Origin: Micromonospora nigra
GTDB lineage: Bacteria > Actinomycetota > Actinomycetes > Mycobacteriales > Micromonosporaceae
Assembly (NCBI RefSeq): GCF_900091585.1
Contig: NZ_FMHT01000003.1
Location: forward strand, 5,482,001 to 5,546,000
DNA length: 64,000 bases
Direction: 5' to 3'
In this document: positions 35,576 to 45,469 of the stretch, piece by piece
How positions within the stretch are numbered: position 1 is the stretch's first letter
How the letters are laid out: each line of letters starts with the position of its first letter
Made by a program: the position numbers and the translations under genes
The notes under the pieces: generated by a model
The model's database searches: none
What the model was told of the DNA's origin: nothing
What the model saw: the letters and a program-made list of their open reading frames with translations, nothing else

Positions 35576-36157
35576 ATGGATGTCAACGTCTCGCGGCAGG
35601 AGCCCGTGGGCCTCGTCGGGCGGCTCAACGGTCGCCACCACCGCACCGGGCTCAACCTGTTCCTGGTGATCGTCGTGGCCCACTGGGCCGAACACCTGAC
35701 CCAGGCCTACCAGATCTGGGTGTTGGGCTGGCCGGTCAAGCAGTCCCGCGGCGTGCTCGGCCAGTTCTACCCGTGGCTGGTCAGCTCCGAGTGGCTGCAC
35801 TACGGCTACGCGCTGGTCATGCTGGTCGGCCTGTGGCTGCTGCGATCGGGTTTCACCGGTCGCTCGCGAGCCTGGTGGCTGGTCGCCTTCGGCATCCAGT
35901 TCTTCCACCACGTGGAGCACCTGCTGCTGTTCGTGCAGGCCCAGGCGGGGGTCGTGTTCTTCGGCCAGGCGGTGCCGACGAGCCTGGTGCAACTGGTGGC
36001 GCCCCGGGTCGAGCTGCACCTGTTCTACAACACGGCGGTCTTCCTGCCGATGATCGTGGCGATGGTGCTGCACCTGCGTCCGAACAGCACCGAGGCGGAG
36101 CAGGCGACCTGCACCTGCGCGCCCCGGCCGGTGCTCGCCGTCGCCGGCCGGTCGTGA
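35576..36157 (+). CDS. His-rich membrane protein of unknown function
   Basis: A 193-residue integral membrane protein with about four spans. Histidines cluster at the helix ends: VVAHWAEHLTQ, SEWLHYGYA, IQFFHHVEHLLLF and RVELHLFYN, suggesting heme or metal ligands. I do not recognise a characterised family. ATG 35576 has GGAGGAC upstream. It overlaps the CopC-like gene (GTGA), so the two are likely partners, and it is divergent from the GMC operon. Confidence 0.7.
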   Translation: MDVNVSRQEPVGLVGRLNGRHHRTGLNLFLVIVVAHWAEHLTQAYQIWVLGWPVKQSRGVLGQFYPWLVSSEWLHYGYALVMLVGLWLLRSGFTGRSRAWWLVAFGIQFFHHVEHLLLFVQAQAGVVFFGQAVPTSLVQLVAPRVELHLFYNTAVFLPMIVAMVLHLRPNSTEAEQATCTCAPRPVLAVAGRS

Positions 36158-36768
36158 CGGTCGACGCCGGCCCCATCCGGCGTCGGACGGCTTCGAGAGT
36201 GATGTCGGCCCTGGTGCTGGCGGTGGGCGTCTCGGTCGTGGTGCTGGCGGCGGTCGTCGACCCGACGCCGGTGCGGCTGACCGCGACGAGCCCGGCCGAC
36301 GGGGCGGTGCTGTCCGCACCGCCGACCGAGTACGCGCTGCGCTTCAGCGGGGCCGTCGCGCCCCGTGAGGTGCACGTCAGCGTGGGCCCCGCCGACGGTG
36401 GACCGGCGACGATGGCCGGCGAACCCCGCCGGGACGGCGACCGGATCGTGGTGCCGCTGACCGTCAGCGCACCCGGTGGCTACCTCGTGGCTTACCACCT
36501 GCTGCTGCTCGACGGCACCGAGATCAGCGGCATCGACCGGTTCACCGTCGCGCCACCGGGCGGGGCGACCACCTCCGGGGTCGACGCGCCCGCGCCGCCG
36601 TCGGACGACGCCCCGCCGTCGGACGCCGCCGGCGGGCACGCCCACGCGGCCACCGACCCGTTCAGTCTCGTGCTGCTCGGGCTGAACCTGGTCCTGATCG
36701 TCGTCGCCATCGCGATCCTGCTCCGGCGTCCCGGCCGGGCCGGCGGGCACCCCCGCCGACCGGGCTGA
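36154..36768 (+). CDS. CopC-like exported protein with C-terminal anchor
   Basis: A 204-residue protein. An N-terminal hydrophobic signal/anchor is followed by a CopC-type beta-sandwich (TATSPADGAVLSAPP, then EYALRFSGAV, and GGYLVAYHLLLLDGTEISG). An Ala/Pro/Asp-rich linker, a HAH cluster (GGHAHAATDP) and a C-terminal membrane helix ending in RRPGRAGGHPRRPG complete it. CopC proteins bind copper with an N-terminal His, which is absent here. A copper-handling or electron-transfer role with the upstream membrane protein is inference. The GTG start overlaps the previous stop. Confidence 0.75.
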   Translation: MTVDAGPIRRRTASRVMSALVLAVGVSVVVLAAVVDPTPVRLTATSPADGAVLSAPPTEYALRFSGAVAPREVHVSVGPADGGPATMAGEPRRDGDRIVVPLTVSAPGGYLVAYHLLLLDGTEISGIDRFTVAPPGGATTSGVDAPAPPSDDAPPSDAAGGHAHAATDPFSLVLLGLNLVLIVVAIAILLRRPGRAGGHPRRPG

Positions 36769-36793
36769 GTCCCACCGCGTCACCCGGCGATCG

Positions 36794-36835
36794 CGGCCGG
36801 CGGGCCGGTTCCGTCATGGACCGGGCCGCCGGCCG
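36794..36835 (+). terminator. Hairpin after the CopC-like gene
   Basis: A 15-bp stem with one mismatch (left arm CGGCCGGCGGGCCGG) and a 12-base loop, 25 bases after the stop. It separates the two-gene unit from the DUF1702/PKS genes. Confidence 0.5.
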
Positions 36836-36964
36836 TCGCCGTTGCGGGCCCCGACGATCCCGCACCTCACAGGGCACGGTCAAAGGCGCGACCTGCCGAC
36901 CCGTCGTACGACGATGGGATTCGACCGGGCCGCGCGGTTCGCGGCACCGCTAGGAGGTACGACC

Positions 36965-37960
36965 ATGCCGACCACCCTCGGATCCCTGCGCCGGCTGCTG
37001 CTGACCCCGTCGCTGGTGGAGACGACATTCGCCCGGCGCGGCTTCCCGGTCGTCCCCGACGACCGCACCCGCCGCCTGGAGGCGATCCCGCAGGCGGTGG
37101 TCTGCGGGTTCGAGTGGGGCATCGACATGCGCGACCAGTGGGAGCTGGAGCGGCGGCTCGACCTCGTCGAGGAGGAGATGCGCGGCTTCGCGTACGAGGG
37201 CGCCGCCATGGCGCTGACCGTGCTCGACGCGATGGCCCCGGGCCGGGGCGGGCGGGCCCGGGCGCTGCTGGCCGGGCCGGGCGTGCCACACACGTTCCTG
37301 ACCTACATCGGCATCGGCTTCGCCATGGCCAGGTTGCCCCGTCCGCTGTGGCGCAAGGTGCTGCCGGATCTGACCGGCACGCCCTACTACCCGCAGATGA
37401 GCTGGCTGGCCGTCGACGGGTACGGCTTCGACCGCGCCTACTTCGACACCCGCAGGGTGGTCCAGCGGCAGGAGCGGCCCGCGGCGTACCCGTGGCGGGG
37501 TCGCGCCGACTACTTCCCCCGCGCCGTCGACCAGGGCGTCGGGCGGGCGCTGTGGTTCGTACACGGCGCCCAGGCCGACGACGTCGCCGCAGCCGTCGAG
37601 CGGTTCGCCACGGAGCGTCGGGCCGACCTGTGGAGCGGGGTGGGCCTGGCCGCGACGTTCGCCGGTGGCGGGGACGCCGCGAGCCTGGGGAGCCTGGTCC
37701 GCCGGGCCGGCGACGACTGGCCGCACCTGGCCCAGGGCGCGGTCTTCGCGGCGCGGGCCCGGGTCCACGCCGGGTTCGCCCCGCCGCACACCGGCACCGC
37801 CGTCGAGGCCCTGACCGGGCTGTCGACCGACCAGGCGGCGGCGCTCGCCGACGACGTGGTCGCCGACGGGCTGCCGACCGGGCCGGAGCCGGACTACGAG
37901 GTCTGGCGTGCGCTGGTGCGGCGGCACTTCTCGACCGTGGGCCCGCTCGCCGCCCACTGA
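36965..37960 (+). CDS. DUF1702 enediyne protein (UnbL family), copy 1
   Basis: A 331-residue DUF1702 protein. Shared signatures with the next gene are LRRLLLTPS near the start, RGFAYEGAAMAL, FLTYIGIGFAMARLP, LAVDGYGFDRAYFDTRR, AVDQGVGRALWFVHG and GVGLAATFAGG. DUF1702 is the UnbL family, one of the genes always found beside enediyne PKSs; the biochemical role is unknown. ATG 36965 is supported by AGGAGG. Confidence 0.88.
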   Translation: MPTTLGSLRRLLLTPSLVETTFARRGFPVVPDDRTRRLEAIPQAVVCGFEWGIDMRDQWELERRLDLVEEEMRGFAYEGAAMALTVLDAMAPGRGGRARALLAGPGVPHTFLTYIGIGFAMARLPRPLWRKVLPDLTGTPYYPQMSWLAVDGYGFDRAYFDTRRVVQRQERPAAYPWRGRADYFPRAVDQGVGRALWFVHGAQADDVAAAVERFATERRADLWSGVGLAATFAGGGDAASLGSLVRRAGDDWPHLAQGAVFAARARVHAGFAPPHTGTAVEALTGLSTDQAAALADDVVADGLPTGPEPDYEVWRALVRRHFSTVGPLAAH

Positions 37961-38170
37961 GAACGTCGCACCGTCCCGCCGCCGGACACCCGGTGGCGTG
38001 GTCCGTCGCGGCGTGCCCGGACGTGGTGACCGGAACTGCCTGCTATCCATTATTGGAAACGCTATTCGGTGTGCTCGCAGTTTGGCGCATTGATGCCGCA
38101 ACGGTGAAGAAGAAATGTTGCTTCCGGGCGCGGAAGAATGGCGGAAACAACAGTCAGTCTGGAGCCTTCG

Positions 38171-39157
38171 ATGAAAGCCTGGCGGACGCTGCGGCGTCGA
38201 GTCCTGACCCCCGACATTTCGCAGACCAAGATGTCCGTGCGCGGCTTCCACGTGAAGGACCCGGATGCTCGGGACCGGCTGGAGACCGTCGGCGCGTCGT
38301 TCATCGGCGGGTACGCCGCCGCCGCCGAGGCCCGCTCCGCCGCCGAGGCCGAAGCGGCCCTGAGCGCCATGCCGGCCGCCTTCCGGGGCTTCGGCTACGA
38401 GGGCGCGGCCATGGGCTTCGCCATGCGCGACGCCCTGCCCGGCGGCGGGCGGCACGTCGCCGAGCTGCTGCGCGGCGGCGGCGATCGGCACGTGTACATG
38501 GCGTACGTGGGCGTGGGCTGGGCGATGGCCCGACTGCCCCGGTGGCGGTGGTCCAGGCTGCACGCCCCGGACCCGCTGCTGCGCTGGCTCGTCCTCGACG
38601 GCTACGGCTTCCACCAGGCCTACTTCCACACCACGCGCTACGTGTACCTGCAACATCGCGAGGACGCGTTCCCGTGGCCGGCCGACGGCCCCCGCGCCTA
38701 CCGGGCGCGGGTCATCGACCAGGGCATCGGCCGGGCCACCTGGTTCGTCGCCGGCACCGACCCGCGCCGGGTCGTGGAGATCTTCGGGCGGTTCGCCGCG
38801 GACCGCTGGCCGGACCTGTACGCCGGGGCGGGGCTGGCCGCCACGTACGCCGGTGGCGCCTCCCGGGCCGAGCTGGAGTGGTTCCGGGACGCGGCCGGGC
38901 CGTACGCGGCGGACCTCGCCCAGGGTTCCGCCTTCGGAGCCGGCGCCCGGGTGCGGGCCGGTCTCGTCGTGCCGCACAACGAGGTGGCGACCGACATCTT
39001 CTGCGGGCGGTCCACGGCCGCCGCCGCCGCGGTCACCGACGCCGCGCTCGTCGGGCTGGCCGCCGACGGCGACCGTCCCGCCTACGAGGTGTGGCGGCAG
39101 CGGATCAGGAGCACGTTCGTGTCGGCCCGGAGCAACCAGTCACCGCTGGAGTCGTGA
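38171..39157 (+). CDS. DUF1702 enediyne protein (UnbL family), copy 2
   Basis: A 328-residue paralogue of the preceding product: LRRRVLTPD, FRGFGYEGAAMGF, MAYVGVGWAMARLP, LVLDGYGFHQAYFHTTR, VIDQGIGRATWFVAG, GAGLAATYAGG. ATG 38171 is preferred to ATG 38138 because it has GGAG eight bases upstream and aligns with the start of copy 1. Nine-membered enediyne clusters typically carry two such genes beside the PKS (recollection). A 210-base A/T-richer gap before it could hold a promoter. Confidence 0.87.
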   Translation: MKAWRTLRRRVLTPDISQTKMSVRGFHVKDPDARDRLETVGASFIGGYAAAAEARSAAEAEAALSAMPAAFRGFGYEGAAMGFAMRDALPGGGRHVAELLRGGGDRHVYMAYVGVGWAMARLPRWRWSRLHAPDPLLRWLVLDGYGFHQAYFHTTRYVYLQHREDAFPWPADGPRAYRARVIDQGIGRATWFVAGTDPRRVVEIFGRFAADRWPDLYAGAGLAATYAGGASRAELEWFRDAAGPYAADLAQGSAFGAGARVRAGLVVPHNEVATDIFCGRSTAAAAAVTDAALVGLAADGDRPAYEVWRQRIRSTFVSARSNQSPLES

Positions 39158-39216
39158 GTGCGGCCGGCAGGCCGGCGTCAGACGGCACCGGGTCGCCAGA
39201 GGAGGGGCGAACAGAC

Positions 39217-42200
39217 ATGACCAGAATCGCTGTGGTCGGCATGGCGTGCCGTTATCCGGACGCCACGTCGCCCAGGGAGTTGTGGGAGAACGCGCTCGCC
39301 GGCCGGCGAGCGTTCCGACGGTTGCCGGACGTCCGGATGAACCTCGGGGACTACTGGGACGCCGACCCGGCCACGCCGGACCGGTTCTACGCACGAACCG
39401 CGGCGGTCATCGATGGTTACGAGTTCGACCGGGTCGGCTACAAGGTCGCCGGCAGCACCTTCCGCTCGACGGACCTGACGCACTGGCTGGCCCTGGACGT
39501 GGCCGCCACGGCACTGGCCGACGCGGGCTTCCCGATGGCGGAGGGGCTGCCGCGCGACCGCACCGGCGTGGTCGTGGGCAACAGCCTCACCGGTGAGTTC
39601 TCCCGCGCCAACCAGATGCGCCTGCGCTGGCCGTACGTGCGGCGCACCGTCGCGGCGGCGCTGAAGGAACGCGACTGGGACGACGACCAACTCGCGGAGT
39701 TCCTCGAGGGGCTGGAGTCCAGCTACAAGAGCCCCTTCCCCGAGATCGACGAGGACACCCTGGCGGGCGCGCTGTCCAACACCATCGCCGGACGGATCTG
39801 CAACCACTTCGACCTCAAGGGCGGCGGCTACACCGTCGACGGGGCCTGCTCCTCGTCGCTGCTGTCGGTGGCCACCGCCTGCAAGGGCCTGCTCGACCGG
39901 GACATCGACGTGGCGGTCGCCGGCGGCGTCGACCTGTCCATCGACCCGTTCGAGATCATCGGTTTCGCGAAGACGGGGGCCCTGGCCACCGGTGAGATGC
40001 GCGTCTACGACCGCTCCTCGAACGGCTTCTGGCCCGGCGAGGGCTGCGGCATGGTCGTGCTGATGCGGGAGTCCGACGCCGTGCGCGACGGCCGTCGCAT
40101 CTACGCGTCGGTGGCCGGCTGGGGCATCTCCTCCGACGGCAAGGGCGGCATCACCCGGCCGGAGGTCACCGGCTACCGGCTGGCCCTGAGCCGGGCCTAC
40201 GAGCGGTGCGGGTTCGGCATCGAGACCGTCGGCCTGTTCGAGGGCCACGGCACCGGCACGAAGGTCGGCGACGCCACCGAGCTGCGGGCGTTGTCCGGTG
40301 CCCGGGCCGAGGCCGCCGCGGATGCGCCGCCCGCGGCCATCGGCTCCGTGAAGGGGATGATCGGGCACACCAAGGCGGCCGCCGGCGTGGCCGGTCTGAT
40401 CAAGGCCGCGATGGCGGTCCACCACGAGGTGCTGCCGCCCACCGTTGGCTGCGTCGACCCGCACGAGGCGCTCACCGACGAGGCGGCCACCCTGCGGACG
40501 CTGCGCAAGGCCGAGGCGTGGCCGGCCGACCGGCCGGTCCGGGCGGGCGTGACCGCGATGGGCTTCGGCGGCATCAACACCCACATCGTGCTGGAGAACA
40601 CCCGCCCGCGCCGCCGTGTCCCGCTGGACACCCGCACCCGGTCGCTGGCCGCGTCGGTGCAGGACGTCGAGTTGCTGGTCGTCGACGCCGCGTCGCAGCA
40701 GGACCTGACCGACCGGCTGACCCGGCTGATCGACTTCGTGCCCGCCGTGTCGTACGCGCAGCTGGCCGACCTGGCCGCCGCCCTGCACGGCGAGCTGCGG
40801 GAGCTGCCCTTCCGGGCGGCCGTGGTGGTGTCCTCCCCGGAGGACGCCGAACGGCGGCTGCGGCAGGTCCGCGACGCGGTCGAGGCGGGGGAGACGCAGA
40901 TGTTCTCCGCCGACGGCCGGTGCATGTTGGGCCACGCCAGCGGGCCGGGGCGGATCGGGTTCCTGTTCCCCGGCCAGGGCTCCGGACGCGGCATCAGCGG
41001 CGGTGCGCTGCGCCGCCGCTTCACCGAGGTGGAGCAGACGTACCTGCGGGCCGACCTGCCCAGCGGCGGGGACGCGGTGGCCACCGAGGTGGCCCAGCCG
41101 CGCATCGTGACCGGGTCGCTGGCCGGGCTGCACGCCCTGCGCACCCTCGGCATCGACGCGGCCGTGGCGGTCGGGCACAGCCTCGGCGAGCTGTCCGCGC
41201 TGCACTGGGCGGGCGCGATCGACGAGGAGCAGCTGCTGCGTACGGCCGGGGTGCGCGGTGCCACCATGGCCCGGCACAGCGCCTCGGGCACCATGGCGAG
41301 CGTGGGCGCGGCCCCGGACGCCCTGCGGCCGGTGCTGGACGGGCTCCCGGTGGTGATCGCCGCGTACAACGGCCCGGAACACACCGTGGTCGCCGGGCCG
41401 GTCGACGCCGTCGCCGAGGCCTGCCGGCGGGCCGGCGACCTGGGTCTCACCGCGACGTCGCTGTCGGTGTCGCACGCCTTCCACTCGCCCCTGGTCGCGC
41501 CGGCTGCCGACGCGTTCGGCGCCGAACTGGCGCAGGTGCCGTTCCGTGCGCTCGCCGGGCGGGTGGTGTCCACCGTGACCGGTGACGTCCTGGCACCCGA
41601 GACCGACCTGCCGGCGCTGCTGCGCCGCCAGATCACCGACCCGGTGCTGTTCACCCAGGCCGTCGTCCTGGCTGCCAAGAACATCGACCTGTTCGTCGAG
41701 GTGGGTCCGGGCCGCGTGCTGAGCACACTGGCGACCCGCGCCACCGACGTGCCGGCGGTGGCCCTGAACACCGACGACGAGTCGCTGGCGAGTCTGCTCA
41801 CGGTGGTCGGCTCGGCGTACGTGGTGGGCGCCGCGCCGGTGGACGCCGCGTTGTTCCACGGCCGGCTGACCCGCCCGCTGTCGATCGGCGCGCAGTTCGA
41901 CTTCCTCGCCAGCCCCTGCGAGCAGGCGCCGACGGTGGCGCTGCCGCAGCGTACGGCCGTCGCATCGGCCGCGGACGCCACCGCGGCGGCCTCGGCGGGC
42001 GGGATCCCCGCCGACAGTTCGGCGCTGGAGGTGCTGCGTCGGATGGCCGCCGAGCGTGCCGAGCTGCCACTGGAGGCGGTCCGGCCGGACTGCCGCCTCC
42101 TGGACGACCTGCACCTGAGTTCGATCACGGTCGGTCAGGTGGTCAACCAGCTCGCCCAGCAGATGAACGTGCCCGCCACGCAGGTGCCGACGAACTTCGC

Positions 42201-45000
42201 CGTCGCCACCGTGCGGGAGCTGGCCGAAGCGCTGGACACCCTCGCCGAGACGGCGGGGCAGGGCGACACCGCCGTGCCCGAGGTGGCCGGAGCCGCGCCC
42301 TGGGCCCGGGCGTGGCGCGTCGACCTGGTCGCGCGTCCCCTGCCGGCGCGGATCGCGCCCGAACGGGACGGCCGCTGGCAGGTCCACGCCGACGACGGGC
42401 ACCCCATGGCGGGGCGCCTGGCCCAGGCGTTGCAGCGGGCCCACCTCGGTGAAGGGGTGCTGGTGTGGCTGCCGCCGAACTGCCCCGAGGCCGCCCTGGA
42501 ACTGGCGCTGCGCGGGGCCCGGCAGGCCCTCACGGCCGCCCCGGACTCCCGGTTCGTGCTCGTCGAACACGACCGGGGTGCGGCGGGTCTGGCCAAGACG
42601 CTGCGCCTGGAGGCGCCCCACCTGAATGTGACGATCGTGCACGCGCCGGTCGACGGCGACCCCGTCGACCGGGTGGTCGCCGAGGTCGCCGCGACGTCCG
42701 GCTTCGCCGAGGTGTTCCTCGACGACCCCGGAGGACGGCGGGTGCCGACGTTGCGGGCGCTGCCCGTGCGGCCGGCCGCCGAGCGGCCCGCCCTGGACAC
42801 GACGGACGTCCTGCTGGTCACCGGTGGTGGCAAGGGCATCACCGCCGAGTGCGCGCTCGCCATGGCCGTCGACAGCGGTGCCGCGCTGGCCCTGCTCGGC
42901 CGTTCCGACCCGGCCGACGACCCGGAACTGGCCGCGAACCTCGCCAGGATGACGGCCGCCGGTGTCATCGTCCGCTACGCGCGGGCCGACGTCACCGACG
43001 TCGCGCAGGTCCGCCGGGCCGTCGCCGAACTCACGGCCGACCTCGGTCCCGTCACGGCCGTGCTGCACGGTGCGGGACGCAACGAGCCGGCGGGGCTGAC
43101 CGCCCTCGACCAGGCCGCGTTCCGGCGGACCTTCGCTCCGAAGCTGGACGGGTTGGCCGCGACGCTGGCGGCGGTGGACCCGCAGCGGTTGCGCCTGCTG
43201 GTCACCCTCGGCAGCATCATCGGCCGTACCGGCCTGCGCGGCGAGGCGCACTACGCGACCGCCAACGACTGGCTCGCGGTGGCGACCGCCGAGTTCGGCC
43301 GCCAGCATCCGGAATGCCGCGCCCTGTGCCTGGAGTGGTCCGTCTGGTCCGGCGTCGGCATGGGTGAACGGCTGTCGGTGGTGGAGTCGCTGCGCCGCGA
43401 GGGCGTCGCGCCACTCACCCCCGACCAGGGGGTGGCGATCCTGCGCCGGCTGCTCGCCGACCCGCAGGCCCCGGACACCGTGGTCATCAGCGGACGCACC
43501 CAGGGCATCGACACGCTCCGCCACGACCTGCCGGACCTGCCGCTGGGCCGGTTCCTGGAACGGCCGCTGGTGCGCTACCCACGGGTGGAGCTGGTCACCG
43601 AGGTCGAGCTGAACCCGGGCACGGACCTCTACCTGGCCGACCACCTCCTCGACGGCAACCTGTTGTTCCCCGCCGTGTTCGGGATGGAGGCGATGGCCCA
43701 GGTGGCCCGGGCCCTCACCGGCCGCGACGAGGTGCCGGCCATCGAGCAGGCCGAGTTCCTGCGGCCGATCATCGTTCCGCCGAACGGGCGCAACCGGATC
43801 CGGGTGGCGGCCGTGGCGACCGACGACGACACGGTGGAGCTGGCCATCCGTAGCGAGGACACCGCCTTCGCCGCCGACCACTTCACCGCCCGGCTGCGCT
43901 ACGGCACGGTCGACGTGCCGCAGGGCCCGCCGGACCAGGTGCCCGACGAGCTGGCACCGGTGCCGCTGTCACCCGCCGACGACCTCTACGGCAGCCTGTT
44001 CTTCCAGGGCGACCGGTTCCAGCGGCTGCGCGGCTACCGTCAGGCCGCCGCGCGGCACGTCGACGCGCAGGTGGAGGCGATCGACGGCGTCGACTGGTTC
44101 TCGTCCTACGTGCCGGGCGACCTGCTGCTGGGTGACCCCGGCGTGCGGGACGCGCTGATGCACGGCAACCAGGTCTGCGTCCCCGACGCCACGCTGCTGC
44201 CCGCGGGTGTGGAGCGGATCAGGCCCGGCGGCGCCGCCGTCACGGGTCGCCGCGACCTGCGGTTCTGCGCCACGGAACGCAGCCGTGACGGCGACACCTA
44301 CGTGTACGACATCGCCCTGCGCACCGCCGACGGCGAGGTCGTCGAGCGGTGGGACGGGCTGCGGCTGCGGGCCGTACGGAAGCAGGACGGCCGGGGCCCG
44401 TGGGTGCCCGCCCTGCTGGGCCCGTACCTGGAACGGTCCCTGGGTGACCTGGTCGGCGCGCAGGTGGCGGTGGCCGTCCGGCCCGACACCGGCGGCGACG
44501 CCGGCACCGGCGACCACGTGGCGCGGCGGCGGTCCCGGACCGCGGCGGCCGCCGCCCAGGTGCTCGGTCGGCCCGTCGAGGTCAGCTACCGCCCGGACGG
44601 CCGGCCCGAGATGCCGGGCGACGGGACGCTGTCGGCGGCCCACGGCGGCGACCTGACGCTGTGCGTCGCCGGGACGGGTCTGCTCGGCTGCGACGTCGAG
44701 CCGGTCGCGGCGCGTCCCGCGGCGGACTGGGCGGCCCTGCTGGGTGGGCACGCCGGCCTGGCCGGTCTGGTCGCCACGGAGACGGGCGAGGGCCCCGACA
44801 CCGCCGCCACCCGGGTCTGGACGGCCCTGGAGTGCCTGCAGAAGGCGGGCCGGCAGAGCACCGACCCGCTGTCGTTGCAGCCGTCGCCGCGGCCCGGGTG
44901 GAGCGTCTTCGCCTCCGGCGACGCGACGGTGGCGACCTTCGTGACGGCGGTACGGGATCGGCCCGCGCCGCTGGTGTTCGCAGTGCTGACGGGACGGTGA
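39217..45000 (+). CDS. pksE: Enediyne polyketide synthase (iterative type I, PKSE)
   Basis: A 1,927-residue iterative synthase with the full PKSE order. KS: residues 1-460, active Cys211 in VDGACSSSLLS, His in EGHGTGT and GMIGHTKAAAG. AT: about 580-880, Ser655 in VGHSLGELSAL. ACP: around Ser969 in DDLHLSSITVG. KR: NADPH motif from Val1201 (VTGGGKGITAE). DH: His1476 in LADHLLDGNLLF. C-terminal phosphopantetheinyl transferase: Asp1826/Glu1828 in GCDVEP and Glu1872/Lys1876 in WTALECLQKAG, which primes its own ACP. It builds the linear polyene precursor of the warhead. Length and domain order are normal; the start has GAGGAGGGG. It overlaps tebC. Confidence 0.97.
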   Translation: MTRIAVVGMACRYPDATSPRELWENALAGRRAFRRLPDVRMNLGDYWDADPATPDRFYARTAAVIDGYEFDRVGYKVAGSTFRSTDLTHWLALDVAATALADAGFPMAEGLPRDRTGVVVGNSLTGEFSRANQMRLRWPYVRRTVAAALKERDWDDDQLAEFLEGLESSYKSPFPEIDEDTLAGALSNTIAGRICNHFDLKGGGYTVDGACSSSLLSVATACKGLLDRDIDVAVAGGVDLSIDPFEIIGFAKTGALATGEMRVYDRSSNGFWPGEGCGMVVLMRESDAVRDGRRIYASVAGWGISSDGKGGITRPEVTGYRLALSRAYERCGFGIETVGLFEGHGTGTKVGDATELRALSGARAEAAADAPPAAIGSVKGMIGHTKAAAGVAGLIKAAMAVHHEVLPPTVGCVDPHEALTDEAATLRTLRKAEAWPADRPVRAGVTAMGFGGINTHIVLENTRPRRRVPLDTRTRSLAASVQDVELLVVDAASQQDLTDRLTRLIDFVPAVSYAQLADLAAALHGELRELPFRAAVVVSSPEDAERRLRQVRDAVEAGETQMFSADGRCMLGHASGPGRIGFLFPGQGSGRGISGGALRRRFTEVEQTYLRADLPSGGDAVATEVAQPRIVTGSLAGLHALRTLGIDAAVAVGHSLGELSALHWAGAIDEEQLLRTAGVRGATMARHSASGTMASVGAAPDALRPVLDGLPVVIAAYNGPEHTVVAGPVDAVAEACRRAGDLGLTATSLSVSHAFHSPLVAPAADAFGAELAQVPFRALAGRVVSTVTGDVLAPETDLPALLRRQITDPVLFTQAVVLAAKNIDLFVEVGPGRVLSTLATRATDVPAVALNTDDESLASLLTVVGSAYVVGAAPVDAALFHGRLTRPLSIGAQFDFLASPCEQAPTVALPQRTAVASAADATAAASAGGIPADSSALEVLRRMAAERAELPLEAVRPDCRLLDDLHLSSITVGQVVNQLAQQMNVPATQVPTNFAVATVRELAEALDTLAETAGQGDTAVPEVAGAAPWARAWRVDLVARPLPARIAPERDGRWQVHADDGHPMAGRLAQALQRAHLGEGVLVWLPPNCPEAALELALRGARQALTAAPDSRFVLVEHDRGAAGLAKTLRLEAPHLNVTIVHAPVDGDPVDRVVAEVAATSGFAEVFLDDPGGRRVPTLRALPVRPAAERPALDTTDVLLVTGGGKGITAECALAMAVDSGAALALLGRSDPADDPELAANLARMTAAGVIVRYARADVTDVAQVRRAVAELTADLGPVTAVLHGAGRNEPAGLTALDQAAFRRTFAPKLDGLAATLAAVDPQRLRLLVTLGSIIGRTGLRGEAHYATANDWLAVATAEFGRQHPECRALCLEWSVWSGVGMGERLSVVESLRREGVAPLTPDQGVAILRRLLADPQAPDTVVISGRTQGIDTLRHDLPDLPLGRFLERPLVRYPRVELVTEVELNPGTDLYLADHLLDGNLLFPAVFGMEAMAQVARALTGRDEVPAIEQAEFLRPIIVPPNGRNRIRVAAVATDDDTVELAIRSEDTAFAADHFTARLRYGTVDVPQGPPDQVPDELAPVPLSPADDLYGSLFFQGDRFQRLRGYRQAAARHVDAQVEAIDGVDWFSSYVPGDLLLGDPGVRDALMHGNQVCVPDATLLPAGVERIRPGGAAVTGRRDLRFCATERSRDGDTYVYDIALRTADGEVVERWDGLRLRAVRKQDGRGPWVPALLGPYLERSLGDLVGAQVAVAVRPDTGGDAGTGDHVARRRSRTAAAAAQVLGRPVEVSYRPDGRPEMPGDGTLSAAHGGDLTLCVAGTGLLGCDVEPVAARPAADWAALLGGHAGLAGLVATETGEGPDTAATRVWTALECLQKAGRQSTDPLSLQPSPRPGWSVFASGDATVATFVTAVRDRPAPLVFAVLTGR

Positions 45001-45446
45001 TAGTGGTGGAGAACTACTTCGAGTACCGGCACACGGTCGGGTTCGAGGAAACGAACATCGTCGGCAACGTGTACTACGTCAACTACCTGCGCTGGCAGGG
45101 ACGGTGCCGCGAGATGTTCCTCAAGGACCGGGCACCGGAGGTGCTGGCGGACCTGCAGGCCGACCTGAAGCTGTTCACCCTGCGGGTCGACTGCGAGTTC
45201 TTCGCCGAGATCACCGCCTTCGACGAGCTGGCGATCCGCATGCGCCTGCTGGAGTTGGCCCAGACCCAGGTCGAGTTCGGCTTCGACTACGTGCGGTTGG
45301 CCCCGGACGGCGGGGAACTCCTCGTCGCCCGGGGAATGCAGCGGGTCGCCTGCATGCGGGGCCCGAACACGCGCACCGTCCCGACGCGGGTGCCCGAGGC
45401 CCTGACCCGGGCCCTGGCACCGTACGCGGTCGGCGTGGCGGCGTGA
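44997..45446 (+). CDS. tebC: Enediyne thioesterase TebC (E10)
   Basis: A 149-residue hot-dog fold thioesterase (4-hydroxybenzoyl-CoA thioesterase type). ENYFEYRHTVGFEETNIVGN followed by VYYVNYLRWQGRCREMFL is the TebC signature. It hydrolyses the polyene from the PKSE; the heptaene off-loading is known for this family. The GTG start overlaps the PKS stop (GTGA), so the pair is coupled in fixed ratio. Confidence 0.95.
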   Translation: MIVVENYFEYRHTVGFEETNIVGNVYYVNYLRWQGRCREMFLKDRAPEVLADLQADLKLFTLRVDCEFFAEITAFDELAIRMRLLELAQTQVEFGFDYVRLAPDGGELLVARGMQRVACMRGPNTRTVPTRVPEALTRALAPYAVGVAA

Positions 45447-45469
45447 GGAACTGACGGCAGGAGGCCATC

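Noticed and set aside
39178..43881. A 1,567-codon open frame antisense to the PKS gene
   Set aside because: It mirrors the codon structure of pksE in a very GC-rich gene, shows no domain-like sequence and no ribosome site; long antisense frames are expected here.
39217..45000. Assignment to ten-membered (calicheamicin/dynemicin-like) enediynes
   Set aside because: The accompanying flavin reductase, GMC pair, two DUF1702 genes and epoxide hydrolase fit the nine-membered set better; still to be settled by phylogeny.
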